Part shown: one piece after another, positions 1-8,713 of the stretch
How positions within the stretch are numbered: the stretch's first letter is position 1
How the letters are laid out: every line of letters starts with the position of its first letter
Position numbers and translations under genes: made by a program
The notes under the pieces: model-generated
Told to the model about the DNA's origin: nothing
The model's input: the letters and a program-made list of their open reading frames with translations, nothing else
The model's database searches: none
Assembly (NCBI GenBank): GCA_002506085.1
Contig: DAWV01000006.1
Coordinates: forward strand, 25,032-89,031
Source: Methanocorpusculaceae archaeon UBA425
GTDB taxonomy: Archaea > Halobacteriota > Methanomicrobia > Methanomicrobiales > Methanocorpusculaceae
Length of the DNA stretch: 64,000 nt
Direction of reading: 5' to 3'

Positions 1-196
1 CCAACCCGCCAAAAAAAAAAGGAAACGCAATACTACGGCGGGAGTACTCGAAGGCTTCGCCCCCAGCCCTCTTCTCCTGAATTGGATCCACATCAACACC
101 GCGTAAGTCCTATTCGAAGTGGTTTTACCTTCTATTTTGTACAGAAAGTACACTCGGTCCAAATACCCAAAAGAAAAAATGAAAATCCCTGCCCGC
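1..196. other. Non-coding stretch at window edge, possible 3' UTR or small RNA
   Basis: No credible coding frame is visible. Read on the minus strand, this is the region downstream of the DUF1614 gene and it ends in ten consecutive T (complement of 11-20), a typical archaeal termination signal. A short hairpin lies at 138-152 (TGTAC/GTACA, 5-base loop), and GC-rich self-complementary sequence lies around 38-75. It could be a long 3' UTR or an independent small RNA; nothing matches 5S, SRP or RNase P RNA as far as I can tell. Confidence 0.35.
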
Positions 197-973
197 CTAT
201 AGCGATGCGAGCAGAGCTGTCACAATTCCCGTAAGGAAAATTCCGTCGAATGTCCCGGCACCGCCGATTGACAATATTGGAGTCTCATGTCCGGCAATCT
301 CTTTCAGGTGCAGAAGATCTGCGCCGATTAACGTTCCGAGAGTTCCTGCCACAAAGGCGATACCTGCTGCCGGGAGACCAAACCCTCCCCCGAGAATCAA
401 CGCGGCTACCAGCGTTATTATCGGACCAACAAAGAACGGCGTCGCAATACCAATACCTTTGACCGGCTTTGCGGCGAGATAAACGCCGAGGGTCGTAATC
501 AGCAGAGCCGCGAGCATTTTCAGAAGATACCAGCTGTCATGCGATATATTCCCCAGCGCCGCCATTATGATAATATATATGGAGATTAGTATCGGAATTA
601 CCGCGCCACCCACGTTAATCGAGACGGATGTGCCGGGTCTCTCCTGTCCGGCGGTATACGGCTCCGTTTCGAACCTGTCCGTCTGATACATTTTATCATA
701 CATTGACGGAGCATACTGTCCCTTCGGCTTTCTCGGCGCATGCTCCTCATTTGCCTTCAGAGTTTTCGGATGCAGCGTTCCAAGAGGAATATTGATAAAA
801 CTCCCCACAATTACTGAGATAATTAAAAGAACGACCATCCAGAAACCGAACCCGAGATTCCCCAGAGCTGCCCCGATAAGTCCGAAGAACAACAAAGGAA
901 GCCCTATTATCACAAGAATAACGAGGGCGAGAAGAATCCAGATGGAAATTGGGCTGAATATGAGTCTAGGCAC
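197..973 (-). CDS. DUF1614 family integral membrane protein
   Basis: This is a 258-residue protein with about six or seven hydrophobic segments, separated by a charged loop around residues 65-115. The C-terminal half carries GADLLHL (about 217-223) and GGAGTFDGIF (237-246), which I recognise as the conserved core of DUF1614 membrane proteins found in methanogens. Function is unknown. The start is a GTG codon preceded by an AGGTAA Shine-Dalgarno at suitable spacing, which favours it over the next Met (residue 46). It stands alone and is transcribed away from the tRNA-Gln gene. Family assignment rests on motif memory. Confidence 0.75.
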   Translation of the reverse strand: MPRLIFSPISIWILLALVILVIIGLPLLFFGLIGAALGNLGFGFWMVVLLIISVIVGSFINIPLGTLHPKTLKANEEHAPRKPKGQYAPSMYDKMYQTDRFETEPYTAGQERPGTSVSINVGGAVIPILISIYIIIMAALGNISHDSWYLLKMLAALLITTLGVYLAAKPVKGIGIATPFFVGPIITLVAALILGGGFGLPAAGIAFVAGTLGTLIGADLLHLKEIAGHETPILSIGGAGTFDGIFLTGIVTALLASL

Positions 974-1068
974 TAATTACCTGTTTGCGGGGCATATATA
1001 AAATCTATCTGGTCGCAAACCAACCGCTATCTTAATTAACTGCAATGTCATATTTAGTAAGGTAATTT

Positions 1069-1141
1069 AGCCCGTTAGTGTAGCGGTCAATCATGGGGGA
1101 CTCTGGATCCCTCGACAGCAGTTCGAATCTGCTACGGGCTA
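1069..1141 (+). tRNA. tRNA-Gln (anticodon CTG)
   Basis: The cloverleaf can be drawn by hand: acceptor AGCCCGT/ACGGGCT, anticodon stem GGGGA/TCCCT with loop CTCTGGA giving anticodon CTG (decodes CAG), and T-arm AGCAG-TTCGAAT-CTGCT. A is the discriminator base, and CCA is not encoded. No intron is present. It is a single gene, not part of a tRNA cluster. Confidence 0.95.
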
Positions 1142-1265
1142 CTTGTTTTTCTTGTTTCTCCTTGATAAGGCGGTGCTGTCTGCTTTTTTAAGCATGAATC
1201 GGTTACCCCTGATTTAATAGTATTTTGGAAACACATTTACATTCTTAACGTTCCTATGCTATTAC

Positions 1266-1985
1266 ATGAAACTGATTCGTGCGCCGAACCTTGCACGGGC
1301 ACATGAACTTGTTATCCGTTATATTCTGGAAAAAGGTTCCTTGCTGACGACTGAGAACAGAGAAGAGACTGTGGAGACCGATGAGATTTGTCTCTCTATT
1401 GACACACCGTTAGAGGCTCCGATGGTCTCCCCGTGTTCCAGATTTAAGGAAGCATTTCTCGAGGAGTATGCGAAAAATCTTATCTGCGGATCTGATTCCA
1501 TCTTCGAATATGACTACCATGGACGGCTTTTCGACTGGGGCTGCGGACTCTCACGAGAAGGCGAGGTTCATCAGGACCAGATCAGGTACATCATCGATAA
1601 ATTAAAAGAAAGCCCTGTTTCCCGGCGTGCTATCGCCATCACATGGTGCCCCCCGGTCGATGATAAACTGGCCGACTGCCCCTGTCTCCAGCTCATTCAG
1701 TGCGTGGTCAGGGAAGGAAAACTCAATATGAAAATTGTTTTCCGGAGCAACGACATGCTGTCTGCCGCAGGTTCAAATATGTATGCGCTCGCCAAGCTCC
1801 AGGAGTTCATCGCGGGAGAAATAGGGGTCAGTGTCGGAACCTATACTCACATCTCGCTCGTACCCCATGTATATTATAAGAGGGATGCGGCAGATATTCC
1901 TCCGTTCTGTGGGAAGGGAGCGAATTTTACGCCACGCGTGGACGTATGTCGTGCCTGCGGCGGATGCCCGAAATCAAAACTTTAA
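1266..1985 (+). CDS. thyA: Thymidylate synthase, methanogen type
   Basis: The product makes dTMP from dUMP by reductive methylation. The 239-residue protein matches the divergent methanogen branch of the ThyA family: the catalytic cysteine region reads DCPCLQ (137-142, C140 the likely nucleophile), the phosphate/dUMP-binding stretch is FRSNDML (159-165), and a THISLVPHVY segment (194-203) corresponds to the SxHIY-type motif. A C-terminal CRACGGC cysteine cluster (228-234) is unusual for bacterial ThyA and may bind metal. Methanogen enzymes of this branch are thought to use a tetrahydromethanopterin-type folate analogue (family knowledge). It lies just downstream of tRNA-Gln and convergent with radC. 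Confidence 0.88.
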   Translation: MKLIRAPNLARAHELVIRYILEKGSLLTTENREETVETDEICLSIDTPLEAPMVSPCSRFKEAFLEEYAKNLICGSDSIFEYDYHGRLFDWGCGLSREGEVHQDQIRYIIDKLKESPVSRRAIAITWCPPVDDKLADCPCLQLIQCVVREGKLNMKIVFRSNDMLSAAGSNMYALAKLQEFIAGEIGVSVGTYTHISLVPHVYYKRDAADIPPFCGKGANFTPRVDVCRACGGCPKSKL

Positions 1986-1989
1986 TTTT

Positions 1990-2646
1990 TTATTCATCTT
2001 TAATACTCCAGAACCCATCCCCTGGTCCGATAATCAGATGGTCCAGCAGTTTAATCCCGAGTATTTCGCCCGCGGTTTCCATATCCTTTGTAATCTTCAG
2101 ATCCTGTCTGCTTGGATGAAGATTTCCCGAAGGATGATTATGAATCAGAATGATCGCCGCCGCACGGTCTTCAATCGCTCCCGCGAACACCTCCCGCGGG
2201 TGAATCTGCGACTCATTCAAAAGCCCTTTCGTGATAAGCCTGATTTTCAGAACCTCATGAGCCCCAGATAATGTCACTGCCACCACATTTTCCTGTGTAT
2301 CATACCTGTACTGATGGACAAACGGCAATACATCTTCAGCATTGTGAATAACCGCAGACCGCTGAACCGGCGGGGGAAAACGCCGGGCAAGTTCCAATGC
2401 CGCGACAATCTGGCAAGCCTTTGCCTCACCCATCCCGTTGACCTCGCAAAGGTCATCGATTCCGGTCTCATACGTCTTACTCATCAGAATTTTTGCAATC
2501 TTCTTCCCGATCTGGACCGCATCGCACCCGGGAATTCCCCTCCCGATAATTGCCGCAATAAGCTCATCCAGTCCCAGACATGCCGGTCCCTTCGCAATCA
2601 TTTTTTCCCGTGGTTTATCTATATCGGCAGTATTTTTCAAGCTCAT
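1990..2646 (-). CDS. radC: RadC family JAB/MPN-domain protein
   Basis: A 218-residue RadC/DUF2466 protein. The N-terminal 90 residues form a helix-hairpin-helix-like region (LCEVNGMGEAKACQI, 66-80), followed by a JAB/MPN metalloprotease fold with HNHPSG at 169-174 and a downstream Asp (D182), which together make the expected zinc site. Despite the name, members of this family have no proven role in recombinational repair. The ATG has a good AAGGA Shine-Dalgarno about five bases upstream. It converges with thyA, leaving only four bases between the stops, so the two transcripts must overlap. Confidence 0.9.
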   Translation of the reverse strand: MSLKNTADIDKPREKMIAKGPACLGLDELIAAIIGRGIPGCDAVQIGKKIAKILMSKTYETGIDDLCEVNGMGEAKACQIVAALELARRFPPPVQRSAVIHNAEDVLPFVHQYRYDTQENVVAVTLSGAHEVLKIRLITKGLLNESQIHPREVFAGAIEDRAAAIILIHNHPSGNLHPSRQDLKITKDMETAGEILGIKLLDHLIIGPGDGFWSIKDE

Positions 2647-2708
2647 TAGATTCCTTTTAGGAAAAGAGCCTACATAGATGTTTCGTCCATATGGTCCTTT
2701 TCCAAAAT

Positions 2709-2718
2709 CTTTATCTAA
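2709..2718 (+). promoter_or_regulatory. TATA box for rubrerythrin (leaderless transcript likely)
   Basis: CTTTATCTAA is centred about 26 bases upstream of the rubrerythrin ATG at 2739. At that distance an archaeal TATA element would place transcription start at or next to the start codon, and no Shine-Dalgarno is seen, so a leaderless mRNA is inferred. Confidence 0.5.
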
Positions 2719-2738
2719 TTATCCCCCGATTATAATGT

Positions 2739-3239
2739 ATGAACACACAGGACTGTATTGCCGGCGCCTTTTCCGGCGAATCCGAGGCAAACCGCAAGTA
2801 TAAATCTTACGCAGAAGCAGCCGCAGATGAAGGATACGACCATGTCGCCAAACTCTTCCGTGCAACCTCTGCAGCAGAAGAAATCCATGCACGCCGTCTT
2901 CTCCGTGTCGGCGGATACATCGGCTCGACCGTTGCAAATCTTGAAGCAGGCCGCGTGGGCGAACTCTACGAAACTAATAAGATGTATCCGGAGTATCTTG
3001 CCATTGCAGAAAAGGAAGGCAGACAGGATGCAGTAATCACCTTTACCCATGCAATGAAGGCAGAGGCAGTTCACGCCGCTCTCTATCAGGCAGCACTTGA
3101 TGCAGTTAAAGCAGGCAAGGACTTTGAAGTAAAAACCATCTATCTCTGCCCGGTTTGTGGAAACGTCGAGATTAATCAGGTTCCCGAACGCTGCCCGATT
3201 TGCGGCATCCCCGGCGCCTCTTTCAAAGTAATTGAATAA
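2739..3239 (+). CDS. rbr: Rubrerythrin
   Basis: A 166-residue rubrerythrin, a cytoplasmic NAD(P)H- or rubredoxin-linked peroxidase of anaerobes. The ferritin-like four-helix part (1-130) carries the di-iron glutamates, visible in FSGESEAN and AAEEIHARR. The C-terminal rubredoxin-like domain has two Cys pairs, CPVCG and CPICG (about 138-160). Its length is normal for the short form. It stands alone, with its own promoter, and adds to the oxygen-defence genes at 51.6-53.4 kb. Confidence 0.95.
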   Translation: MNTQDCIAGAFSGESEANRKYKSYAEAAADEGYDHVAKLFRATSAAEEIHARRLLRVGGYIGSTVANLEAGRVGELYETNKMYPEYLAIAEKEGRQDAVITFTHAMKAEAVHAALYQAALDAVKAGKDFEVKTIYLCPVCGNVEINQVPERCPICGIPGASFKVIE

Positions 3240-3303
3240 ACGGGATTAACTTCCCCTTATTTTAACCCAGAATTTATTATCCTATCCCGACCCTATTCAT
3301 ATA

Positions 3304-4344
3304 ATGAACATTCCCCAGTATGCAAGAGACCACTTCAGTCTGATACTTGTTGCTCTGATTTTCCTGATAATTCTTGCTGTCTCACGGGATTATGTTTTTC
3401 TCTTAATTCTTGCCCTGTCTCTTGCAGTGGTAACCCTTCCCCTTCACAGGAAGATGATAAAAAAAATCCCGGCCCCGCTTTCTGCGGGAATACTTACCAC
3501 GCTCATTCTTGCTATCGTCATAGGAATTTGTGTAGTTATCATTGCGGTTCTCGCGTCCAACTGGGAATATTTTGTCTCAATATGTCAGACGATTCTCACC
3601 AAGGCTGCAGAACTGCTGAATCTGTCCGGCGGGTCTGACATTTCCAATCAGATTATTAGTGAAATAACAAGCATCGTTGCGACGTTGTTTCCAAGTATGG
3701 CTCTTGGTGCTGCTCAGATTGTTCCGGCTGTCATAATTGATGTGATTCTATTCTATGCTCTCCTTTATCTATCAATAATATTCGGTGACAGGATATGGGC
3801 AGACCTCTGGGGCATTGTTCCGGAGACCTCGAAGGAAAATGTCGGGCTCATGGCAAAAAAGACCAAGGATATTCTCTTCTCTCTCTATATTGTCCATGTC
3901 TTCATCGCATTCCTGACATTTATCCTGGCATACGGGTTTTTCTTCCTTCTGGGATACGGGCACGAGGTGTTCTATGCAATGCTTTGCGGCGTTTTTGCCC
4001 TGATTCCTGTCCTGGGACCTCTGATGGTCATCATCTTTGTCGGCATCTATGCACTATGTCTGGGCGATCTGCGGGGCGTTATTCTGATTGCCACACTGGG
4101 TTATTTCCTGACCTGTGTTCTGACCGACCTCATCATTCGTCCGAAACTCACGGGAAAACGGGTAAAAATCAGACCCATGCTCATGTTTGTCGGATTCTTC
4201 GGCGGAGCTATGGCTATGGGACTTCTCGGGTTTGTGCTTGGTCCCGTTCTCCTGATTCTGGGTATTACTGCATATGAAATTTTCATCAAAGAAGCAAGGA
4301 AGAAAAAAGCTGAGGAGCTAATGTATGAAGAAACCACTATTTGA
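3304..4344 (+). CDS. AI-2E family (PerM-type) membrane transporter
   Basis: A 346-residue polytopic protein with paired N-terminal hydrophobic segments, a soluble loop around residues 100-140 and a cluster of C-terminal transmembrane helices including the GVFALIPVLGPL region. This is the layout of the AI-2E/UPF0118 family. Members have been linked to autoinducer-2 export or Na+/H+ exchange; the substrate cannot be inferred here. The C-terminal tail is highly charged. Its end overlaps the next gene by 20 bases, so the two are probably co-transcribed. Confidence 0.85.
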   Translation: MNIPQYARDHFSLILVALIFLIILAVSRDYVFLLILALSLAVVTLPLHRKMIKKIPAPLSAGILTTLILAIVIGICVVIIAVLASNWEYFVSICQTILTKAAELLNLSGGSDISNQIISEITSIVATLFPSMALGAAQIVPAVIIDVILFYALLYLSIIFGDRIWADLWGIVPETSKENVGLMAKKTKDILFSLYIVHVFIAFLTFILAYGFFFLLGYGHEVFYAMLCGVFALIPVLGPLMVIIFVGIYALCLGDLRGVILIATLGYFLTCVLTDLIIRPKLTGKRVKIRPMLMFVGFFGGAMAMGLLGFVLGPVLLILGITAYEIFIKEARKKKAEELMYEETTI

Positions 4345-5032
4345 TGCAGAGCAGTATTCGCGGCTTCGTGATTGTTCGAACGCTAAGGATTTCACCAGTT
4401 GGAACGAGTGGTATGCCGTCCATCTGAAAGAAACGATGTATCTCCGGAGTTCGGATGCCTATGGGGCTCATCTGGAGGGTGGCGACCTTGCCTACTGGTT
4501 TTTGGAAGGTGCCAATCTCCGGTTTGCCAATCTGAAGAATGCCGACCTTTCATATTCGTATCTGAAAAATGCCGACCTATCATATGCGAATCTTGCCGGT
4601 ACAAATCTCTGGCGGGCATATCTGGCCCGTGCCTTACTTGACGGTGCAAATCCGGATGCTGCCGTCTATGATGCGGCAGGCAGAATAAAGTGCGACCCCG
4701 CACAGGTGGAGCGTCTGAAGGCCGGCGTCTCCGGCTGGAACGAGTGGTATGCAGACGAACTATCCCCTATCATGGATGACACGCGGGGGTATGGGGCATA
4801 TCTGGAAGAGGCATCGTTTATGGGGCTGGATTTATCCGGAGCATTACTCTCGTATGCCCATCTGGAAGGTGCCGACCTGCGGAATGTGAATTTCTCGGGT
4901 GCTGATCTTAGGCACGCACATCTGGAAGGTGCCGATTTATGGCGGGCTGACCTTACTGGAGCCGATCTCCGGTTTGCCGAGCTTGGAGGAGCAAATCTCT
5001 CCGGTGCCAGGAAAATGAACACGCTCTTTTAA
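4325..5032 (+). CDS. Pentapeptide-repeat protein with internal duplication
   Basis: A 235-residue protein made largely of A(D/N)LxX pentapeptides, which fold as a right-handed quadrilateral beta-helix. It has two halves, each opening with the motif WNEWYA (residues 26-31 and 138-143) followed by a run of repeats (about 44-105 and 157-229). The halves are joined by a non-repeat linker ending in CDPAQVERLKAG. This points to duplication of a whole unit. There is no signal peptide, so it is probably cytoplasmic. It overlaps the upstream permease gene. Function is unknown; DNA mimicry, known for some pentapeptide proteins, is only a possibility. Confidence 0.88.
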   Translation: MKKPLFDAEQYSRLRDCSNAKDFTSWNEWYAVHLKETMYLRSSDAYGAHLEGGDLAYWFLEGANLRFANLKNADLSYSYLKNADLSYANLAGTNLWRAYLARALLDGANPDAAVYDAAGRIKCDPAQVERLKAGVSGWNEWYADELSPIMDDTRGYGAYLEEASFMGLDLSGALLSYAHLEGADLRNVNFSGADLRHAHLEGADLWRADLTGADLRFAELGGANLSGARKMNTLF

Positions 5033-5081
5033 AGAGGTCCGGGTAAGTATATATAATCCCGGGACCTCATACTCTACCATT

Positions 5082-5885
5082 ATGGTAATGGGTTTTAGTG
5101 AAAACATCCAGATGTCCATGGAGTATGCAAATCATGCATTCAAATCCTTTGGCAGCTGGTTTGTTCTGATTCTACTTTATGCAGTAATGTTCGCAGGCAC
5201 GGCTCTGATGATTTTAGGTATCATTATTCTCGCGACAGCACTATTTGCCACCACCAGTCCTGAGCTTTTGGCAACAGGCGGGATGATGATTCCTGATGCG
5301 GAACTCGCAGTCCTGGCATCGATATCCGGTTCCATGATGGTTCTTGGAATAATTGTGACGATACTCTCCAGCATTTTCATCTACGGAATTACGATGAGAG
5401 TATATCGCGGCGGAGAACTTGCGCTCAATCACTGGGGTAAGATGTTTGTTGAGGGACTTCTTGGACTCATCATCATCTTCATTTACATGATTCCCTACAC
5501 TGTCCTGTCCACTCTCCTGGCACTTGGTCCGATGGATAATCCGGCATATCTGATTATCGTAGGAATAATTATTCCGACTATTCTGCTTATCGTTTCCATA
5601 ATGGTGGCAATGATGGGAATAATTAAATTCGCAAAAGAAGGACATTTCGGAGCGGCATTCCACTTAAAGGAACTCTTCAGCCTTATTGCAAACATCGGCT
5701 GGTTCAAATACCTTGGATACTGGATTCTGATAAGTCTCATTGTGGGCGTTGTAGAATTGGTATTTATCTGCATACCTCTTGTAGGTCTGATTATGTTTGT
5801 CGTCGCAATGCCGTTCATCATGATTGTAACTGCCCGGTTCTATGCAAACATCTATGAATCGGCTCTTCCTGCAGCGGCAGAATAA
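5082..5885 (+). CDS. DUF4013-like integral membrane protein
   Basis: A 267-residue protein with an amphipathic start (GFSENIQMSMEYANHAFK) followed by about six hydrophobic helices. This resembles DUF4013 proteins of methanogens; the assignment is tentative. The start could be either of two Met codons three residues apart (MVM). A TATA-like ATATATAA lies about 25-30 bases upstream. No catalytic motif is visible, and nothing indicates a transport substrate. Confidence 0.6.
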   Translation: MVMGFSENIQMSMEYANHAFKSFGSWFVLILLYAVMFAGTALMILGIIILATALFATTSPELLATGGMMIPDAELAVLASISGSMMVLGIIVTILSSIFIYGITMRVYRGGELALNHWGKMFVEGLLGLIIIFIYMIPYTVLSTLLALGPMDNPAYLIIVGIIIPTILLIVSIMVAMMGIIKFAKEGHFGAAFHLKELFSLIANIGWFKYLGYWILISLIVGVVELVFICIPLVGLIMFVVAMPFIMIVTARFYANIYESALPAAAE

Positions 5886-6188
5886 TATTATCTCACCTAT
5901 TTTTTTCTTTATTCCCGGAATACGTCTCATATCCGGTATATCTGAAAGCATGCATGACATCTTATTTTACTTTGAATATTTCCGGAAATCTGCTCTCAAT
6001 TCTGCAATAATTAGATTTAACTGCGGCCTAATCTGACCAATGATTTATGTTTCGGTTTTCCCGGGCTGAAATTTTCAGATGCCTGATTCATTGTCACCGC
6101 AAATCTTATTTTCCTCCTCATCAGACATCAGGTATTATCAGATTTGAAAACACAAATCTATAGACAAATCAATATCAGGTAACAATAC
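5886..6188. other. 303-base intergenic region with T-rich terminator
   Basis: The stretch opens with a T-run at 5900-5910 that should end the DUF4013 transcript. The remainder is AT-rich and must contain the lysS promoter and leader. No conserved RNA, tRNA or small gene is evident in either strand; short frames here lack start signals and similarity to anything I know. Confidence 0.4.
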
Positions 6189-7706
6189 ATGGAAGAAAAA
6201 ATACATGAGAAAATTCACTGGGCTGACGCAAAGGCCGCCCAGGTTCCGGCAGATGCCCCTCAGCTGATTGCAACAGGGATTACCCCGTCGGGTCCGATTC
6301 ATCTTGGAAATATGCGTGAGGTCATGACCGGAGACATGATTTACAAGGCAATCCTCAAAAGAGGTATTGAAGCGGAACTTGTCTACATCGCCGACGACTT
6401 CGATCCCCTGAGAAAAGTATACCCGTTCCTCCCCGAAGAATACCAGAACTATGTCGGCTGGCCGGTCTGCGATATTCCGTGTCCCTGCGGGAAACACAAA
6501 AGCTACGCAGAGCACTTCTTAGAGCCGTTCCTCTCCGCAATCGAAGAACTCGACATTCATCCGAGAGTCATCAGAACCAGCGAATGCTATCGTGCCGGAA
6601 TGTTTACCGAGCAGATTAAAGAGGCACTCATCCACGCTGAAGAGATTAAAGAGATTCTCGAAAGAGTCTCCGGCAGAAAACTCGAGGAAGGCTGGACGCC
6701 GTATTACCCGATTTGCTCTGCATGCGGAACGATTTCCCGTGCTTCCATCCTCTCCCATGATACCGAAAACCACACCGTCACCTACAAATGTGCCTGCGGG
6801 TACGAAGGCGTCTCCGACTACTCCAAAGGCGAAGGAAAACTTGTATGGCGTGTTGACTGGCCAATGCGCTGGTCTGTTCACGGCGTCACCGTTGAACCGT
6901 TCGGAAAAGACCACGCCTCGCCCGGAGGATCATATGATACCGGTAAAATCATCACCAAAGAGGTTTACGGCTACAATGCTCCTATCCCGGTAACCTACGA
7001 ATGGATCAGCCTCAAAGGAAAAGGCGAGATGCACTCCTCAAAAGGGGTCGTCTTAACGATTCGCGACATGCTTGACATCGTCCCGCCGGAAGTTCTCCGC
7101 TACATGATTGCAAAAACCAAACCCGACAAGACCATAGCCTTTGATCCGGGAATGGGTTTACTCCGTTTAATTGATGAGTATGACAAAGCTGCCGTCGCAG
7201 GCGATTCACGCGAATACGAACTCTCGAAAATCTCATCACCCCAGACAACGATTCCGTTCCGCCACATGACCACCGTCGTTCAGATTGCCCAATCCGATGA
7301 CGCCGTCTTTGAGACCCTGAAACGCAGCGGGTATGAAATCGTCGACAAGGATGCAGTGCTTGACCAGGCAAACCGTGCCAGAATCTGGCTCGAACGCTAC
7401 GCACCCGATGACTCCAAGTTTTCCCTCGCAGAATCCCTGCCGGAAGTTGCCGCAAACGAAAAGCCGGAAGTCAAAGCGGCTGTGGTCGCGTATGCAAAAC
7501 TCATCATCGATGCAGAATGGAAAGCCGATGTCCTGCATAACGCAGTCTACAAAGCAGCAGAAGCCGCTGAAGTTACCGGAAAAGATGTCTTTACCGGGAT
7601 TTACCGTGCATTCCTCGGTGCTGACAGAGGTCCGCGTCTCGGCTGGTTCCTGGAAGCACTTGGTCGTGATGCGACCATGAAACGTCTCCTTGAGATGTCC
7701 CTCTAA
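6189..7706 (+). CDS. lysS: Lysyl-tRNA synthetase, class I
   Basis: A 505-residue class I LysRS (archaeal LysK type), which charges tRNA-Lys with lysine. The HIGH-like signature is HLGN (38-41) within PSGPIHLGNMRE, and the KMSKS-like loop is MHSSKG (281-286). A zinc-binding insertion is seen as CSAC (176-179) and CACG (201-204). The C-terminal helical anticodon-binding region runs from about 330. Its length is typical. It is followed after two bases by a radical SAM gene and then a cis-prenyltransferase, suggesting one operon. Confidence 0.96.
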   Translation: MEEKIHEKIHWADAKAAQVPADAPQLIATGITPSGPIHLGNMREVMTGDMIYKAILKRGIEAELVYIADDFDPLRKVYPFLPEEYQNYVGWPVCDIPCPCGKHKSYAEHFLEPFLSAIEELDIHPRVIRTSECYRAGMFTEQIKEALIHAEEIKEILERVSGRKLEEGWTPYYPICSACGTISRASILSHDTENHTVTYKCACGYEGVSDYSKGEGKLVWRVDWPMRWSVHGVTVEPFGKDHASPGGSYDTGKIITKEVYGYNAPIPVTYEWISLKGKGEMHSSKGVVLTIRDMLDIVPPEVLRYMIAKTKPDKTIAFDPGMGLLRLIDEYDKAAVAGDSREYELSKISSPQTTIPFRHMTTVVQIAQSDDAVFETLKRSGYEIVDKDAVLDQANRARIWLERYAPDDSKFSLAESLPEVAANEKPEVKAAVVAYAKLIIDAEWKADVLHNAVYKAAEAAEVTGKDVFTGIYRAFLGADRGPRLGWFLEALGRDATMKRLLEMSL

Positions 7707-7708
7707 TC

Positions 7709-8713
7709 ATGGCGAAGGACAAACTCCCGCGAAATCTCTCCGACGGATGCAAACTCTGCTACATCGGGGCAAAACTGGTCCTCTTCATCACCGGACGGTG
7801 TGACCGGGACTGCTGGTACTGCCCTCTTTCTGAGGAAAGAAAGGACCTTGATGTAATCTACGCAAACGATAAGAAGATTACCACCCCGGAAGAAGCAATC
7901 GAAGAAGGGGAAATCATGGATGCCCTTGGAACGGGCGTAACGGGAGGAGAGCCTCTCCTCGAAATCGAGCGTGTGGTTGAGTTCTGCTCGGCCCTCAAAA
8001 ACCATTTCGGCAAAGACCACCAGATTCATCTATATACCGGAAAAGCACCGACTGAGGAGGATCTTGCGGCGCTTATCGGGTGTGTCGATGAAATCAGAAT
8101 GCATCCCCCGCACGAAATGTGGAAAGACATTATGACCTCGCCTTATGTGAAGTCAATCAAAGACGCGAAACGGATGGGTTTTTCGGTCGGCATCGAGGTC
8201 CCCTCCCTGCCGGGTCTCCGCTATTTCTTCCCGCTTCTTGACCTGGTGGACTTTTTCAACGTCAACCAGCTCGAGTGGGGCGATGCCTGCGCCGAGAATA
8301 TGCGTGCAAGAAAACTCGAGACTGAGAGCCCTCTTTGTAATGCAATCAAAGGTTCGACAAAATGGGCGGGAGAAATCAACGGTCATCCGAAGGTTCACTA
8401 CTGTACATCCACATTCAAAGATTCGGTCCAGCTTCGTGAAAGACTCAAGCGTATTGCGAAAAACACTGCCCGTCCGTTCGATATGATTACCGATGACGGC
8501 ACGATAATGTACGGGTCCATGGACCCGAAAGGCGATCTTGAGATGATTATCACCTTCCTTCGTGCCGGCAGTTATTACGAAGAGATGGAAGACGGAACAA
8601 TCGAACTTGACTGGCAGCAGATGAGAAAAATTCCGAGAAAATACGGCGGCGAGCGGAAAATCATCGAGCGGTATCCGAACGACGGGATGATCGTTGAGGT
8701 GATGCCGCAGTGA
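7709..8713 (+). CDS. Radical SAM protein (COG2108-like)
   Basis: A 334-residue radical SAM enzyme of the archaeal group I know as COG2108, related to pyruvate formate-lyase activating enzymes. The [4Fe-4S]/SAM motif is CDRDCWYC (C31, C35, C38), preceded by a second pair, CKLC (C14, C17), that could ligate metal. GVTGGEPLLE (about 75-84) is the GGE SAM-binding motif. The substrate is unknown. It starts two bases after lysS, and its TGA overlaps the GTG of the cis-prenyltransferase (GTGA), so it is certainly co-transcribed. No SPASM domain is visible. Confidence 0.85.
   Translation: MAKDKLPRNLSDGCKLCYIGAKLVLFITGRCDRDCWYCPLSEERKDLDVIYANDKKITTPEEAIEEGEIMDALGTGVTGGEPLLEIERVVEFCSALKNHFGKDHQIHLYTGKAPTEEDLAALIGCVDEIRMHPPHEMWKDIMTSPYVKSIKDAKRMGFSVGIEVPSLPGLRYFFPLLDLVDFFNVNQLEWGDACAENMRARKLETESPLCNAIKGSTKWAGEINGHPKVHYCTSTFKDSVQLRERLKRIAKNTARPFDMITDDGTIMYGSMDPKGDLEMIITFLRAGSYYEEMEDGTIELDWQQMRKIPRKYGGERKIIERYPNDGMIVEVMPQ

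Noticed and set aside
5842..6036. Small ORF overlapping the end of the DUF4013-like gene
   Set aside because: It passes through a T-rich terminator and has biased residue content typical of non-coding AT-rich sequence.
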